Shown here: in pieces, positions 17,568 to 26,481 of the stretch
Layout: each line of letters starts with the position of its first letter
Position numbering within the stretch: the stretch's first letter is position 1
The notes under the pieces: model-generated
Database searches by the model: none
What the model saw: only the letters and a program-made list of their open reading frames with translations
Told to the model about the DNA's origin: nothing
Origin: Desulfocurvibacter africanus subsp. africanus DSM 2603
Lineage (GTDB): Bacteria > Desulfobacterota > Desulfovibrionia > Desulfovibrionales > Desulfovibrionaceae
NCBI RefSeq assembly: GCF_000422545.1
Contig: NZ_KE383873.1
Location: forward strand, 289,905-353,904
Direction of reading: 5' to 3'
Length of the DNA stretch: 64,000 bases
Position numbers and translations under genes: made by a program

Positions 17568-20300
17568 CTAATCCGCGGCTCCTTTATCCGATCCAAGTCG
17601 CTCAAGAACCCGATCCAGCTCCTTCAGGTCAAGAGGCTTGGACAGGTAATCGTCCATGCCGGCGGACATGAATTTCTCCCGGTCTCCCTTGAGGGCATAG
17701 GCGGTCAGAGCGACGATGGGTATGCGCGGGTCAGTGTCCGGAACCTTACCTGCTCGGATGCGCCGGGTCGCCTCCACACCGTTGACCTCCGGCATCTGCA
17801 CATCCATGAGCACGAGATCGAAACGCTCTTTAGCCAGCATATTCAAGGCATCCCTGCCGTTCTCCACGGCCGTGACCACGTGCCCGCGCTCCTTGAGCAG
17901 TTCCAGGGCCAGGAAGCGGTTGATTTCATTGTCCTCGGCGAGCAAAATCCGTAGCGTCCGGGCGTCCGGCAGAACCGCCGCCTGTACGGACTCTTGGGTG
18001 GTCGCCGTATTGCTTGCCGGTTCGAGCGCGGCCGAGAAGGTGAAAGTGCTTCCTTGGCCGGGCTCGCTTCTGACAATGATCCTGCCACCCATGAGTTCCA
18101 CGAGCCGATTGGTAATGGTCAGTCCCAGGCCAGTGCCGTCGTGTTTGGCCCCGCGGGCGCCCGTGTCGAAGGGGTCGAAAATCTTTTCTAGCTTATTCTT
18201 GGGGATGCCGATGCCCGTGTCCTTGACAGAGGCCAGTAGGCATATGTGCTCGGGCTTGTCGCTATCCCCCGCGACCGGCGAATCATGGGCGTTCTCCAGA
18301 CCCACGTGCACGGAGACCTGTCCCGTCTCGGTGTATTTGACCGCGTTGCCGATGAGGTTGACGAATATCTGCCGCAGCCGGCCCTCGTCGCCCTTGATCC
18401 AGTCAGGAACGCCCGGATCAATGGCTGCGGTGAAAGACAGTCTCTTGCGCTCGGCCGTGAGGCGCATGGTTTCGAACAGGCTGTCGAGCATGTCGCGCAG
18501 GTCGAAGTCGGCATGCTCCAGCTCCACGCGACCCGCCTCGATCTTGGACAGGTCGAGAATGTCGTTGATGATGTCGAGCAGCGAGTTGGCGGATTGCTTG
18601 ACCAGACCCAGATAGTCGCGGACCTTGCCCTTGGGTTCCTGCATGAGCGCAAGCTCGGTCAGGCCTATGACTCCGTTCATGGGCGTGCGTATCTCGTGGG
18701 ACATGCTGGCCAGAAACTCGGATTTGGCACGGTTGGCGGCTTCGGCTTCAGCCTTGGCCTGGAACAGATCCTCCTCCAGGCGCTTGCGCTCGGTGATGTC
18801 GTGGACGATGGAGTGGAGAAGCAGTCTGCCCTCGACGCGCACGGGACCACTGTAGACTTCCACATCCCTAACCTCACCCGAAGCCAGCCTGTGCCTGAAC
18901 TCGAACTTGTTTTGCTCCTTGGACGCAGCCTCCATCATCCTGGCGCGAAACTCCTCAATGGGCAGGGTATTGATCTGGCCGATGGTCATGCGCCGGCACT
19001 CTTCTGGCGAGTAGCCGTAGTAGGCGCATGCGGCTGGATTGACGTCCACGAGTTCCCCTGTTTGGGGATCAGCTAGCAGCATGACTGCGTGGCTGTTATG
19101 GAAGATGGAGCGGTAGCGCTCCTCGCTCTCGCGCAAAGCCTCTTCGGTCCGCTTGCGCTCGGTGATGTTGATCAGTGTTTGGATCGCTCCGAGGGTTCTG
19201 CCATCGCTTGTCCTGACAGGAGCCGCGCTGGAGAGGATATTGGACGAAAGAGAGGAGCCTTGTGGGTAGATGATGAACTCCTCGCCGTGGACAGTTGCGC
19301 CATGGAGCGCCCTCCAGCCCACCAGCTCCTCTTTGGTGGGGATGCTCCCGTCTAATTTGCGAACTGTGAAAAGCTTGACCCGCGCATCCGCTGGCAAATC
19401 GCTTACATTCTCCAGGGAGAAGCCTAGGATCTTCTCAGCCGAAGGGTTCAGGTACGTGATTTGATGTTCCGTGTTATAGAAAATGATGCCCTCAGCCAGT
19501 GACATAAGCGCTGCATCCAGCTCGGCCGCCCGCTTCTCGGACTCATCTCGGGCCTCTTGGGCCCGGCGGTTGGCTTCCGAAAGGTCAGCCAACCGCTCCC
19601 GCAGGGCAACCCTCATGTCCTCGAAACTTGCCGCAAGCTTTGCGACCTCATCGTTTCCCGACACCCGGATCGGATGATCGAGGCGGCCGATACTCAAAGC
19701 CTTCGTGGCCGCTTCCAGGCTCACGACGGGGGAGACGACCCTGCGTTGCAGAGTGTACAGCAGCGACACGACGACCCCCGCCAGGAATGCGACCGCGCTT
19801 GCCGTCCAAACCAGCATCCATCGCCTTTCGCGGTACATATACTTATCCGTCAGGTCATTGATGGCGAGCACGTCGGCTACCATGGATGCGGTTCTGACAA
19901 CCAGTTGCCCCTGGATCATCTGCCTGACATCCATCTCAACGTCGGCTTGACCGGTCACCGCCAGATTCTTGAACAGGGCGCCTATCGAGGCATGTTCCTG
20001 AAGAATTCGGATTTTCAGGATTCGTGACTGTTCATCAAGCGTCGGCAGGGCCTTGAGTACCGATGCCAGATCCGCATAATGGGTTTGCCACTGCAAGGCT
20101 GCGCGTAGATTCTGGAAACCTGAGGGCTCTTGCACCAGACCGAGGAGTAAGGTGATCTTTCGCACCGCGCTATTCAGATGTTGCGATTCCGAAGCATGCC
20201 GATCTTCCATGGTCCTCAAGGCGAAGATGGTCGCTGATACCATCAAGACACTGGCAATACCGACAACTGCGGCTATCTGAAGGATTCTTCGAATGCTCAT
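17568..20300 (-). CDS. Membrane hybrid histidine kinase: HAMP-PAS-PAS-HisKA-HATPase-REC
   Basis: A 910-residue phosphorelay kinase. Two transmembrane helices (about 8-28 and 163-185) frame a helical periplasmic sensor, followed by HAMP (about 185-240), two PAS domains (about 255-385 and 390-515), the H-box FLASMSHEIRTPMNGVIGL, the ATP domain (NLIGNAVKYTETG, GTGLGLTI) and a C-terminal receiver with LLAEDNEIN and LVLMDVQMP. Its start is four bases after the stop of a solute-binding-protein gene, so it forms an operon with two binding proteins and probably senses their ligand. The receiver segment is nearly identical in DNA to that of the kinase at 22779-25151. Confidence 0.88.
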   Translation of the reverse strand: MSIRRILQIAAVVGIASVLMVSATIFALRTMEDRHASESQHLNSAVRKITLLLGLVQEPSGFQNLRAALQWQTHYADLASVLKALPTLDEQSRILKIRILQEHASIGALFKNLAVTGQADVEMDVRQMIQGQLVVRTASMVADVLAINDLTDKYMYRERRWMLVWTASAVAFLAGVVVSLLYTLQRRVVSPVVSLEAATKALSIGRLDHPIRVSGNDEVAKLAASFEDMRVALRERLADLSEANRRAQEARDESEKRAAELDAALMSLAEGIIFYNTEHQITYLNPSAEKILGFSLENVSDLPADARVKLFTVRKLDGSIPTKEELVGWRALHGATVHGEEFIIYPQGSSLSSNILSSAAPVRTSDGRTLGAIQTLINITERKRTEEALRESEERYRSIFHNSHAVMLLADPQTGELVDVNPAACAYYGYSPEECRRMTIGQINTLPIEEFRARMMEAASKEQNKFEFRHRLASGEVRDVEVYSGPVRVEGRLLLHSIVHDITERKRLEEDLFQAKAEAEAANRAKSEFLASMSHEIRTPMNGVIGLTELALMQEPKGKVRDYLGLVKQSANSLLDIINDILDLSKIEAGRVELEHADFDLRDMLDSLFETMRLTAERKRLSFTAAIDPGVPDWIKGDEGRLRQIFVNLIGNAVKYTETGQVSVHVGLENAHDSPVAGDSDKPEHICLLASVKDTGIGIPKNKLEKIFDPFDTGARGAKHDGTGLGLTITNRLVELMGGRIIVRSEPGQGSTFTFSAALEPASNTATTQESVQAAVLPDARTLRILLAEDNEINRFLALELLKERGHVVTAVENGRDALNMLAKERFDLVLMDVQMPEVNGVEATRRIRAGKVPDTDPRIPIVALTAYALKGDREKFMSAGMDDYLSKPLDLKELDRVLERLGSDKGAAD

Positions 20301-20304
20301 GATT

Positions 20305-21309
20305 TTACTTCAGGATGCTTACGCCAGACGGCTTGAGTGCGCGCAGCGGCTCCGGCGCGAAGGCATTCAATATATCAGGAAAGGGACCTTCTTGCACGAG
20401 GCCGCGACGGAAGTGCCAATTTACCTCGTTTTCCGTGGCCAGCAGCAGTGACTGTTTAAGCGACAATTCATAGGTCAACGGCTCTCTTGATCCACGCTGG
20501 GGACTGGGGTCGGCTCCCGAAGCCGAGGCGATTATCCGATTGGCCTCGTTCGGGTGGCTGCTGGCAAACAACTCCGCCTTGAGCAGCGCGCGAAGCAACC
20601 TGTCCACCGTTTCCCGTTTTTTCGACAGGTAATCCGGGCGCACGACCAAATTGTACGTCTCGGCGTAGAACTTGTCGGGATAGAAGGTTTGCGCGTTGCC
20701 CCCCAGTTGCTGTTGCACCTGAGTCAAGTGAGGGTTCCATGTCGCGGCTGCATCCAGCTCTCCGGAAGTCAGGTCGGCTTCGATGGCCTCCGGCTTGGTG
20801 GCGACAATTGTGACCGCATCCACGGGAATCCTGTGGAATGCCAGAAAGGTTTCCAGCATGTAATGCGTGGCTGTTCCAAATACGACACCGATCCGCTTAC
20901 CTTTCAGATCCTGCGGTTCAGTGATGCCGCGGTCCTTGCGCGCAACAATGCCCACATTCATGGATGAGGTAAAAATTGTGGCGATGACTTTGATCTGCTT
21001 TCCCTCCGCCAAGGTCTTGGCTATCGGGGTTTCGGCTGCCGCTCCGACATCGGTTTCGCCTCGCAAAAGTTCCTGGATCGCCTCGTAACCGGTAGACGAG
21101 GTCCTCATGATCGCCGCGAGCCCTTCTTCGGTGAAGAAGCCTTTGGCCTCTGCAATGTGCAGCAGCCCGGAATGCGGCACATCCATCCTTGAAATGGCGA
21201 TTGGGATGGGTGATGTGTGGGATTGCCAATGCGGACGGTACAGGAAAAACGCGAGAGCGGTCCCTATACCTAACAAAGCAAATAAATATGTTATGCGCTT
21301 TCGATGCAT
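20305..21309 (-). CDS. NMT1/SsuA-type periplasmic solute-binding protein, membrane-anchored
   Basis: The 334-residue protein has the NMT1 (aliphatic sulfonate, nitrate or thiamine-precursor binding) fold. It begins with an uncleaved-looking hydrophobic anchor (about 6-25), then GLLHIAEAKGFFTEEGL, the hinge segment DLKGKRIGVVFGTATHYML, and DAAATWNPHLTQVQQ, all typical of the family. ATG 21309 has AGGGGAAG upstream. No ABC permease or ATPase lies nearby; instead a hybrid kinase starts four bases after its stop. The likely role is ligand presentation to that kinase, which is an inference. The ligand cannot be predicted. Confidence 0.82.
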   Translation of the reverse strand: MHRKRITYLFALLGIGTALAFFLYRPHWQSHTSPIPIAISRMDVPHSGLLHIAEAKGFFTEEGLAAIMRTSSTGYEAIQELLRGETDVGAAAETPIAKTLAEGKQIKVIATIFTSSMNVGIVARKDRGITEPQDLKGKRIGVVFGTATHYMLETFLAFHRIPVDAVTIVATKPEAIEADLTSGELDAAATWNPHLTQVQQQLGGNAQTFYPDKFYAETYNLVVRPDYLSKKRETVDRLLRALLKAELFASSHPNEANRIIASASGADPSPQRGSREPLTYELSLKQSLLLATENEVNWHFRRGLVQEGPFPDILNAFAPEPLRALKPSGVSILK

Positions 21310-21323
21310 TGCTTCCCCTAGGC

Positions 21324-22349
21324 CTACCTGTAGAGCGTGACTGCCTTCGGATCGATCTCCTCCAAGGGAGCCTGATGGATCTTGCTCAGGATGTTCGGCA
21401 TCTCTTCCGTCTTGCCCTTGTTACGCATTCTCCAGCGAATGGCGTTCTCAAGCGAAATGATCAGGGGCTGGTCGAGAGCAACCCGCAGCTTGTTCTTGCT
21501 CCAAACCTGCGTGACGAAATCCTGCTCAAGGCCCCATTTTTGGGTAATTATGGCTCTTGCCGCTTCTTCGTTGCTCAAGACGAACCGTTCAGCTTGTTTG
21601 AGCGCCAGGAGAAACCGTTTGGCTACCTCCGGCGAGTTGGCCAACAGATCCTCCTTGGCCGCCAATACCCAATGGTAGTCCAGGGAATACTGAGAAGGCC
21701 AGGATACGCTGTTCTCCCCTAACCTTTTTATCGCCAGGTAGGAAAATTTGCCCCAAACGGAGATTGCGTCCACTTCGCCACGGGCCAGGGCCTCGGGCAT
21801 CTCGGGCGGGGAGATGTCAACCAACGTCAGTGTGGCGGGATCAATGTTGTTCATCTGAAGGAACATGGACAGGGCGTATTCACTCACCGTGTCCAAGACA
21901 ACGCCGATCCGCTTGCCCTGCAGGTCGGACGGCCTGAGGATTCCTCTGTCCTTTCTGGCCACGATCTCATGGTCGCTCGTGGATCCGACAGAGGCCAGGA
22001 CGCGCAGGGAGGGGTCATCCTCCATCATCCCCGAGAAGACAAAAGCAGCCCCCGTGGCCATCTGGACCTCGCCGCGTTCAAGCGCCTGCATGCTCTGCAG
22101 CCCGGCTGGATAGTCGCTTCGGATCGACACATCCAGGCCAGATTGCCTGAAAAAGCCTTCTTGATCGGCAACGGCAATGAGCCCTGTGTAGATTACGGGA
22201 GTCGTTGCCAGAGAGATTTTGATGAGCTCTTCTTTCGCCTCCTGTCCCCCCTGGCATCCGCTAAAAGCGAACCCCAGGGACAGAACCAACATGGAAAAGC
22301 TCAGGATTCCCATCTGTTTACAAGCATTGCTTAGGGCCTTGCATCGCAA
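21324..22349 (-). CDS. NMT1/SsuA-type solute-binding lipoprotein
   Basis: A second member of the same family, 341 residues, only distantly similar to its neighbour. It carries a lipobox FSGC near residue 32, so it should be a membrane-tethered lipoprotein; then GLIAVADQEGFFRQSGLDVS, DLQGKRIGVVLDTVSEYALS and GEVDAISVWGKFSYLA. It is the first gene of the three-gene unit, 14 bp before the second binding protein. The start codon is a TTG at 22349; an ATG twelve codons later (22313) gives a more normal lipoprotein signal and may be the true start. Two receptors and one kinase, no transporter, point to sensing. Confidence 0.82.
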   Translation of the reverse strand: MRCKALSNACKQMGILSFSMLVLSLGFAFSGCQGGQEAKEELIKISLATTPVIYTGLIAVADQEGFFRQSGLDVSIRSDYPAGLQSMQALERGEVQMATGAAFVFSGMMEDDPSLRVLASVGSTSDHEIVARKDRGILRPSDLQGKRIGVVLDTVSEYALSMFLQMNNIDPATLTLVDISPPEMPEALARGEVDAISVWGKFSYLAIKRLGENSVSWPSQYSLDYHWVLAAKEDLLANSPEVAKRFLLALKQAERFVLSNEEAARAIITQKWGLEQDFVTQVWSKNKLRVALDQPLIISLENAIRWRMRNKGKTEEMPNILSKIHQAPLEEIDPKAVTLYR

Positions 22350-22778
22350 TTTGAGTTATCCTGCCTGTAAAAGTTATCCAGACACCTTTTCAATGGAGAG
22401 CTGTTGCCATTACGCGTCGCTGTTTGCCTTGGCCGTGAGCGGCCAATCCCTATCGCTTTGGGGTTGCCCATGGAGATGAGCACCAAATTATAAAAAAATC
22501 AAAGATAGCATAAGTAATGGTTTTAGGGTGCTTGTAAAGCGTTGCTATTGGACAGTTAGGGTCGCGCCTTCGGACATACCTGACAAACTGGAAGGTTGCT
22601 CTTGGCTGAAGTAGCCTTTGGTTTTCCTGTCCGAGAAGGGGAATAGACTCTTCCGCTCTTCCGGAAGAATTGCGAACAGTTCGCTCAACACGATCCGCGC
22701 AAACCCCAGGAAGATTGGCTCTTGACGGGGGGCATATCACTTCTCGCCTGGGGCCTTTCTGCGCAACGCCTATTCAAC
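22350..22778. other. Intergenic region between the binding-protein operon and the next kinase gene
   Basis: 429 bp without a convincing gene. The AT-rich part near 22480-22530 follows the end of the larger kinase gene to its right only at a distance and may hold the promoter of the binding-protein operon closer to 22350-22400. No hairpin or operator motif stands out. Confidence 0.35.
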
Positions 22779-25151
22779 TTATTCTACGCTTTTTCCAGCC
22801 GACCCGATCCGCTCCAGCACCCGGTCCAGCTCTTCCATATCGATGGGCTTGGACAGGTAATCGTCCATGCCGGCGGACATGAATTTCTCCCGGTCTCCCT
22901 TGAGGGCATAGGCGGTCAGAGCGACGATGGGTATGCGCGGGTCAGTGCCCGGAACCTTGCCTGCTCGGATGCGCCGGGTCGCCTCCACACCGTTGACCTC
23001 CGGCATCTGCACGTCCATGAGCACGAGGTCGAAACGCTCTTTAGCCAGCATATCCAAGGCATCCCTGCCGTTCTCCACGGCCGTGACCACGTGCCCGCGC
23101 TCCTTAAGCAGCTCCAAAGCCAGGAAGCGGTTGATCTCGTTGTCTTCTGCAAGCAGGATCTTGAGCGGCCGGAGTTCCGGCTCGGCAGCGGGTTGTGCGG
23201 CCATCTCGGGCTTCTCTTCCGGTATTGCAAGTTCGAGCATGACCGAGAAGCTGAACGTGCTGCCCTTGCCGGGTCGGCTTTTGACTGTGATCCGGCCGCC
23301 CATGAGATCGATGAGCCCCTTGGTGATGGTCAGTCCAAGCCCCGTACCGCCATGCCTGGTACTTCGCGTCCCGGTGTCGAAGGGCTCGAAGATCGACTCC
23401 AGCCTGTTCGCCGGGATGCCGATGCCTGTGTCGCGGATGGAAGCAATGATCTCCACTGGTCCAGGCTTGGCCAAATCCAAATGATCTTCTGCAGTTACCT
23501 GCACGGAAACGCTCCCGGCCTCGGTGAACTTGAGGGCATTGCTGATGAGATTGACGAAGATCTGTCGTAGACGCCCCTCGTCGCCAAAAAGACTTGCAGG
23601 GACGCGTGGGTCGATCTTGGTCGAGAAGGTGATCCCCTTGCGCTCGGCCTCGATACGCATGGTTTCAAAGAGTCCTTCGAGCATTTCGCGCGGGCTGAAA
23701 AAGCTTTTCTCCAGCTCGATGCGCCCCGCCTCGATTTTGGACAGATCGAGAATATCATTGATGATGCCAAGTAGCGAGTCCGCTGACTGCTTGACCATGC
23801 CGAGGTAGTCGCGGACCTTGGGCTTGGGCCTCTGCATGAGCGCAAGCTCGGTCAGACCGATGATGCCGTTCATGGGTGTCCTGATCTCGTGGGACATGCT
23901 GGCCAGAAATTCGCTCTTGACCCGGTTGGCCCGCTCGGCCTCCCGCTTGGCCTGCGCTAGGTCGGTGATATCGCGGCTCACCGCGAGCACGGTTTTCATT
24001 TCGCCATCCCGCCCGACCTCGGGGACGAACCTGATATCGATGAGCTTGATTCCCTGCGGCCCCTCCCAGGCTATTTCGCAGGACTGCTCCTGGCCGGTCG
24101 CCAAGGCCTCACGGACTGCCCCTGCGACTCTCTGTTGCATCTCCAGAGATAAGCCTAATATTCCAAGTTTATTGCCGACGATGGCCTGGGCCGGGAGCCT
24201 TGTCATCCTCGCGAAGCACGGGTTGACGTAGAGGTAGCGCAGGTCCTTGTCATAACGGACAATCCCATCCGGCGAGTTCTCGACCAGGGCGCGGTAGTGC
24301 TCTTCCCGGATGTGCAGGTCGGCCTCGGTCTCCTTGAGCGCCGTCATGTCCCGGCTGATGGACATGACCTGCCTGACCTCACCGTCAGGGGAGCGCAGGG
24401 GCGCCATGCGCAACTGGTGGAACTTCCTCTTGCCCGCCGTAGTGAGATAGGTGAAATCGACCGTTACCAGCTCGCCCGTCTCGAAGATCCGCCGGACCCC
24501 TTCCTCGAACGAATCGACCATTTCCTGGGTGTAGACCGCACTCTCCGCCTGCAGCTTCCGCAAGGTCTTGCCGACGAGATCATCCCGAGAGAGCCCGGTT
24601 TCCATTTCGATAGCCGGGCTTACGTAGACGCGGCGCAGGTCCCGGTCATAGACCGAGATGACGTCGGGTGAGTTCTCGGCCAGGGTGCGGAAGAGATCTT
24701 CGCGGAGGTGTAGCTCGGCCTCGTCCTGCTTCCGCCGCGTAATGTCCTCGACCACGGCCAGAAGGAAGAGGGGTTCGCCGTGCTCGTTCCTGGTCAGGGT
24801 GGCTGTGAGCATGGCCCAGATGATCCGTCCATCCTTGCGATGGTAGCGCTTTTCCATGCTGAAGCGGTCGATTTCCCCACGCATGAGCTGGTCAATGCGT
24901 GCCAGATTCTTCCTCAGATCCTCGGCATGGGTGATCTCCCGCAATGTGCGCTGCGTCAGTTCGTCCGGCGAGTAGCCGAGGATCTCGCACAGGCGCCGGT
25001 TGACGCGCAGGAAACGTCCCTCAAGGTCCAGGTGCGCCATGCCCATGGGGGCCTGCTCGAAGGTGGAGCGCTCGGCCTCCCGGCGCTCGTACTCCGCAAG
25101 CTTTGCCCGCAGATCCTCGATGATGTGGTCTTTATGCTCCTGTTCGGCCAT
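22779..25151 (-). CDS. Cytosolic hybrid histidine kinase: three PAS domains-HisKA-HATPase-REC
   Basis: A 790-residue kinase without membrane helices. A short coiled coil (1-30) leads into three PAS/PAC units at about 30-145, 150-270 and 275-395, joined by repeats of REEHYRALVENSPDGI type. The H-box FLASMSHEIRTPMNGIIGL, N-box NLISNALKFTEAG, GTGLGLTI and a receiver with LLAEDNEIN and LVLMDVQMP follow. Its receiver is almost the same as that of the membrane kinase at 17568-20300, at both protein and DNA level, while the sensor parts are unrelated. It is probably monocistronic. The PAS ligands are unknown. Confidence 0.87.
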   Translation of the reverse strand: MAEQEHKDHIIEDLRAKLAEYERREAERSTFEQAPMGMAHLDLEGRFLRVNRRLCEILGYSPDELTQRTLREITHAEDLRKNLARIDQLMRGEIDRFSMEKRYHRKDGRIIWAMLTATLTRNEHGEPLFLLAVVEDITRRKQDEAELHLREDLFRTLAENSPDVISVYDRDLRRVYVSPAIEMETGLSRDDLVGKTLRKLQAESAVYTQEMVDSFEEGVRRIFETGELVTVDFTYLTTAGKRKFHQLRMAPLRSPDGEVRQVMSISRDMTALKETEADLHIREEHYRALVENSPDGIVRYDKDLRYLYVNPCFARMTRLPAQAIVGNKLGILGLSLEMQQRVAGAVREALATGQEQSCEIAWEGPQGIKLIDIRFVPEVGRDGEMKTVLAVSRDITDLAQAKREAERANRVKSEFLASMSHEIRTPMNGIIGLTELALMQRPKPKVRDYLGMVKQSADSLLGIINDILDLSKIEAGRIELEKSFFSPREMLEGLFETMRIEAERKGITFSTKIDPRVPASLFGDEGRLRQIFVNLISNALKFTEAGSVSVQVTAEDHLDLAKPGPVEIIASIRDTGIGIPANRLESIFEPFDTGTRSTRHGGTGLGLTITKGLIDLMGGRITVKSRPGKGSTFSFSVMLELAIPEEKPEMAAQPAAEPELRPLKILLAEDNEINRFLALELLKERGHVVTAVENGRDALDMLAKERFDLVLMDVQMPEVNGVEATRRIRAGKVPGTDPRIPIVALTAYALKGDREKFMSAGMDDYLSKPIDMEELDRVLERIGSAGKSVE

Positions 25152-25391
25152 TGGCGTTCCCCCGGTAAACAGCTCAGGCCGATACAGTATGAGCTGTATG
25201 GCATTTTACCAAGGGCGAACTGCAATGAGGAAGGTGCTTCAGGCCGGCAACCAGCTGCGTCAGGCAGGGAAGCACTTGCAGCGGGTCGAGGGGCGTACCC
25301 TGTTCGGACTGGTGGACTGGCGAATTGGTGGAATGGCCCCAGCGGGTGGGGTCCAGGCAGGGCTTTGCCCTGCCCGGTTATTACGCGAGAC

Positions 25392-25697
25392 TTATCCGAG
25401 CAGCCAGCGGAACAGGAGTACGCTGCCCAGGCCCGAAGCCAGGGCGGGCACGAGTCCGCCGAAGCGGAAGGCCACGGCCAGCGTGACCGCCGAAGCCAAG
25501 GCCTCGGCCGGGCCGGCGGTAAACACGGTGGGAGCCACCAGGGCCACGAGAATGGCGCCGGGCAGACCTTTGAGGAAAGCTTCCACTCTGCCGCCCATGG
25601 GCAGGCGCGCGGCCAGGGCAGGGCCGAGGGCCCGTGTCGAGTAGGTGGCCAGGGCCATGCCGACAATAGTCAGGAAAGGCTTAATTGCGGCGTCCAT
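25392..25697 (-). CDS. azlD: AzlD-type branched-chain amino acid export subunit
   Basis: AzlD is the small partner of AzlC in a two-protein exporter for branched-chain amino acids and analogues. The 101-residue protein has about three to four hydrophobic helices and the family pattern of TYSTRALGP near residue 20 and LPGAILVALVAPTV near residue 45. The ATG at 25697 overlaps the end of azlC by 17 bp, which indicates coupled translation; the longer frame upstream is a shadow of azlC. A divergent MocR-type regulator lies on the other side of azlC. Confidence 0.87.
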   Translation of the reverse strand: MDAAIKPFLTIVGMALATYSTRALGPALAARLPMGGRVEAFLKGLPGAILVALVAPTVFTAGPAEALASAVTLAVAFRFGGLVPALASGLGSVLLFRWLLG

Positions 25698-26406
25698 GCC
25701 TGATCGCCTCCGTGAATCCGCCGGCCATTCCGCCGACAAGGATGTACCATTTGCCCGGCAGGAACTCCGCTGCCGCCACCGCGCACAAGGCCGCCACGGC
25801 CCAGGCCGGCAGGTCGCCGCGACCCCGGTACATGCCGGCCAGCAGGGCCAGGAAGCATGCGCAGAACACGAAATCCAGCCCCCAGCGCGCCGGATCGTCC
25901 ATCTCGGGCACCAGTAGGAAGCCGGCCAGCGTGGCCAGATCCCAGCACAGGTAGAGCAGCACGCCGCTGCCGAGCAGGAAGGACGCCTTGTCACGCACGG
26001 GCACGCGCGAGGCTGCGGTCATGGCCCAGCTCTCGTCGATCATCACGAAGTAGGCCAGCATGGCCTTGCCCCTGGAGCAGCCTTCGAACCAACTGGCGGC
26101 CGACGCGCCCATGAGCACGTGGCGCAGGTTGACCACCAGCGTCGTGAGCACCACCACGCCCAGGGACATGGACGGCCCCCACATGTCCAGGGCCACGAAC
26201 TGCGAGGCCCCTGCAAACACCAGCAGGCTCATGAGCCCGCCTTCGGTGAGCGACAGTCCGCCCTGGCGGGCCAGGATGCCGAAAGCCAGTCCGTAGACAG
26301 CCACGGCGACTCCCACCCCCAAGCTGGCACGCGCGCCGGCCGTGAAGGCCGCGCTACGGCGAGCTGTTTCCGTCGATACGGTCGTATGCATGACATCCGC
26401 GTTCAT
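25681..26406 (-). CDS. azlC: AzlC-type branched-chain amino acid exporter
   Basis: Main membrane subunit of the AzlCD exporter, 241 residues with about six to seven hydrophobic helices. GVGVAVAVYGLAFGILARQ near residue 30, SLLVFAGASQFVALDMWG near 65 and NLRHVLMGAS near 115 are characteristic of AzlC. The family exports excess leucine-type amino acids and toxic analogues; the actual substrate here is not known. The gene starts 75 bp from a divergent regulator gene and is followed by azlD with an overlap. Confidence 0.9.
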   Translation of the reverse strand: MNADVMHTTVSTETARRSAAFTAGARASLGVGVAVAVYGLAFGILARQGGLSLTEGGLMSLLVFAGASQFVALDMWGPSMSLGVVVLTTLVVNLRHVLMGASAASWFEGCSRGKAMLAYFVMIDESWAMTAASRVPVRDKASFLLGSGVLLYLCWDLATLAGFLLVPEMDDPARWGLDFVFCACFLALLAGMYRGRGDLPAWAVAALCAVAAAEFLPGKWYILVGGMAGGFTEAIRHGRRN

Positions 26407-26481
26407 GGCTTGGAATCAACCATGAAATCTGCTACCTGCACAGATGCAGTTTTTTAAAAAAGCGACCAGGACAGATCGGCC
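26407..26481. promoter_or_regulatory. Shared control region of azlCD and the MocR-type regulator
   Basis: A 75-bp divergent spacer. It contains CTGCA-CAGA-TGCAG at about 26432-26445 followed by an AT tract (TTTTTTAAAAAA). MocR regulators usually bind sites in such divergent spacers, so this is the probable operator region; the exact site is not proven. Confidence 0.45.

Noticed and set aside
22450-22740. 96-codon minus-strand frame between the binding-protein operon and the second hybrid kinase
   Set aside because: No ribosome-binding site and no family resemblance; base composition changes along it.
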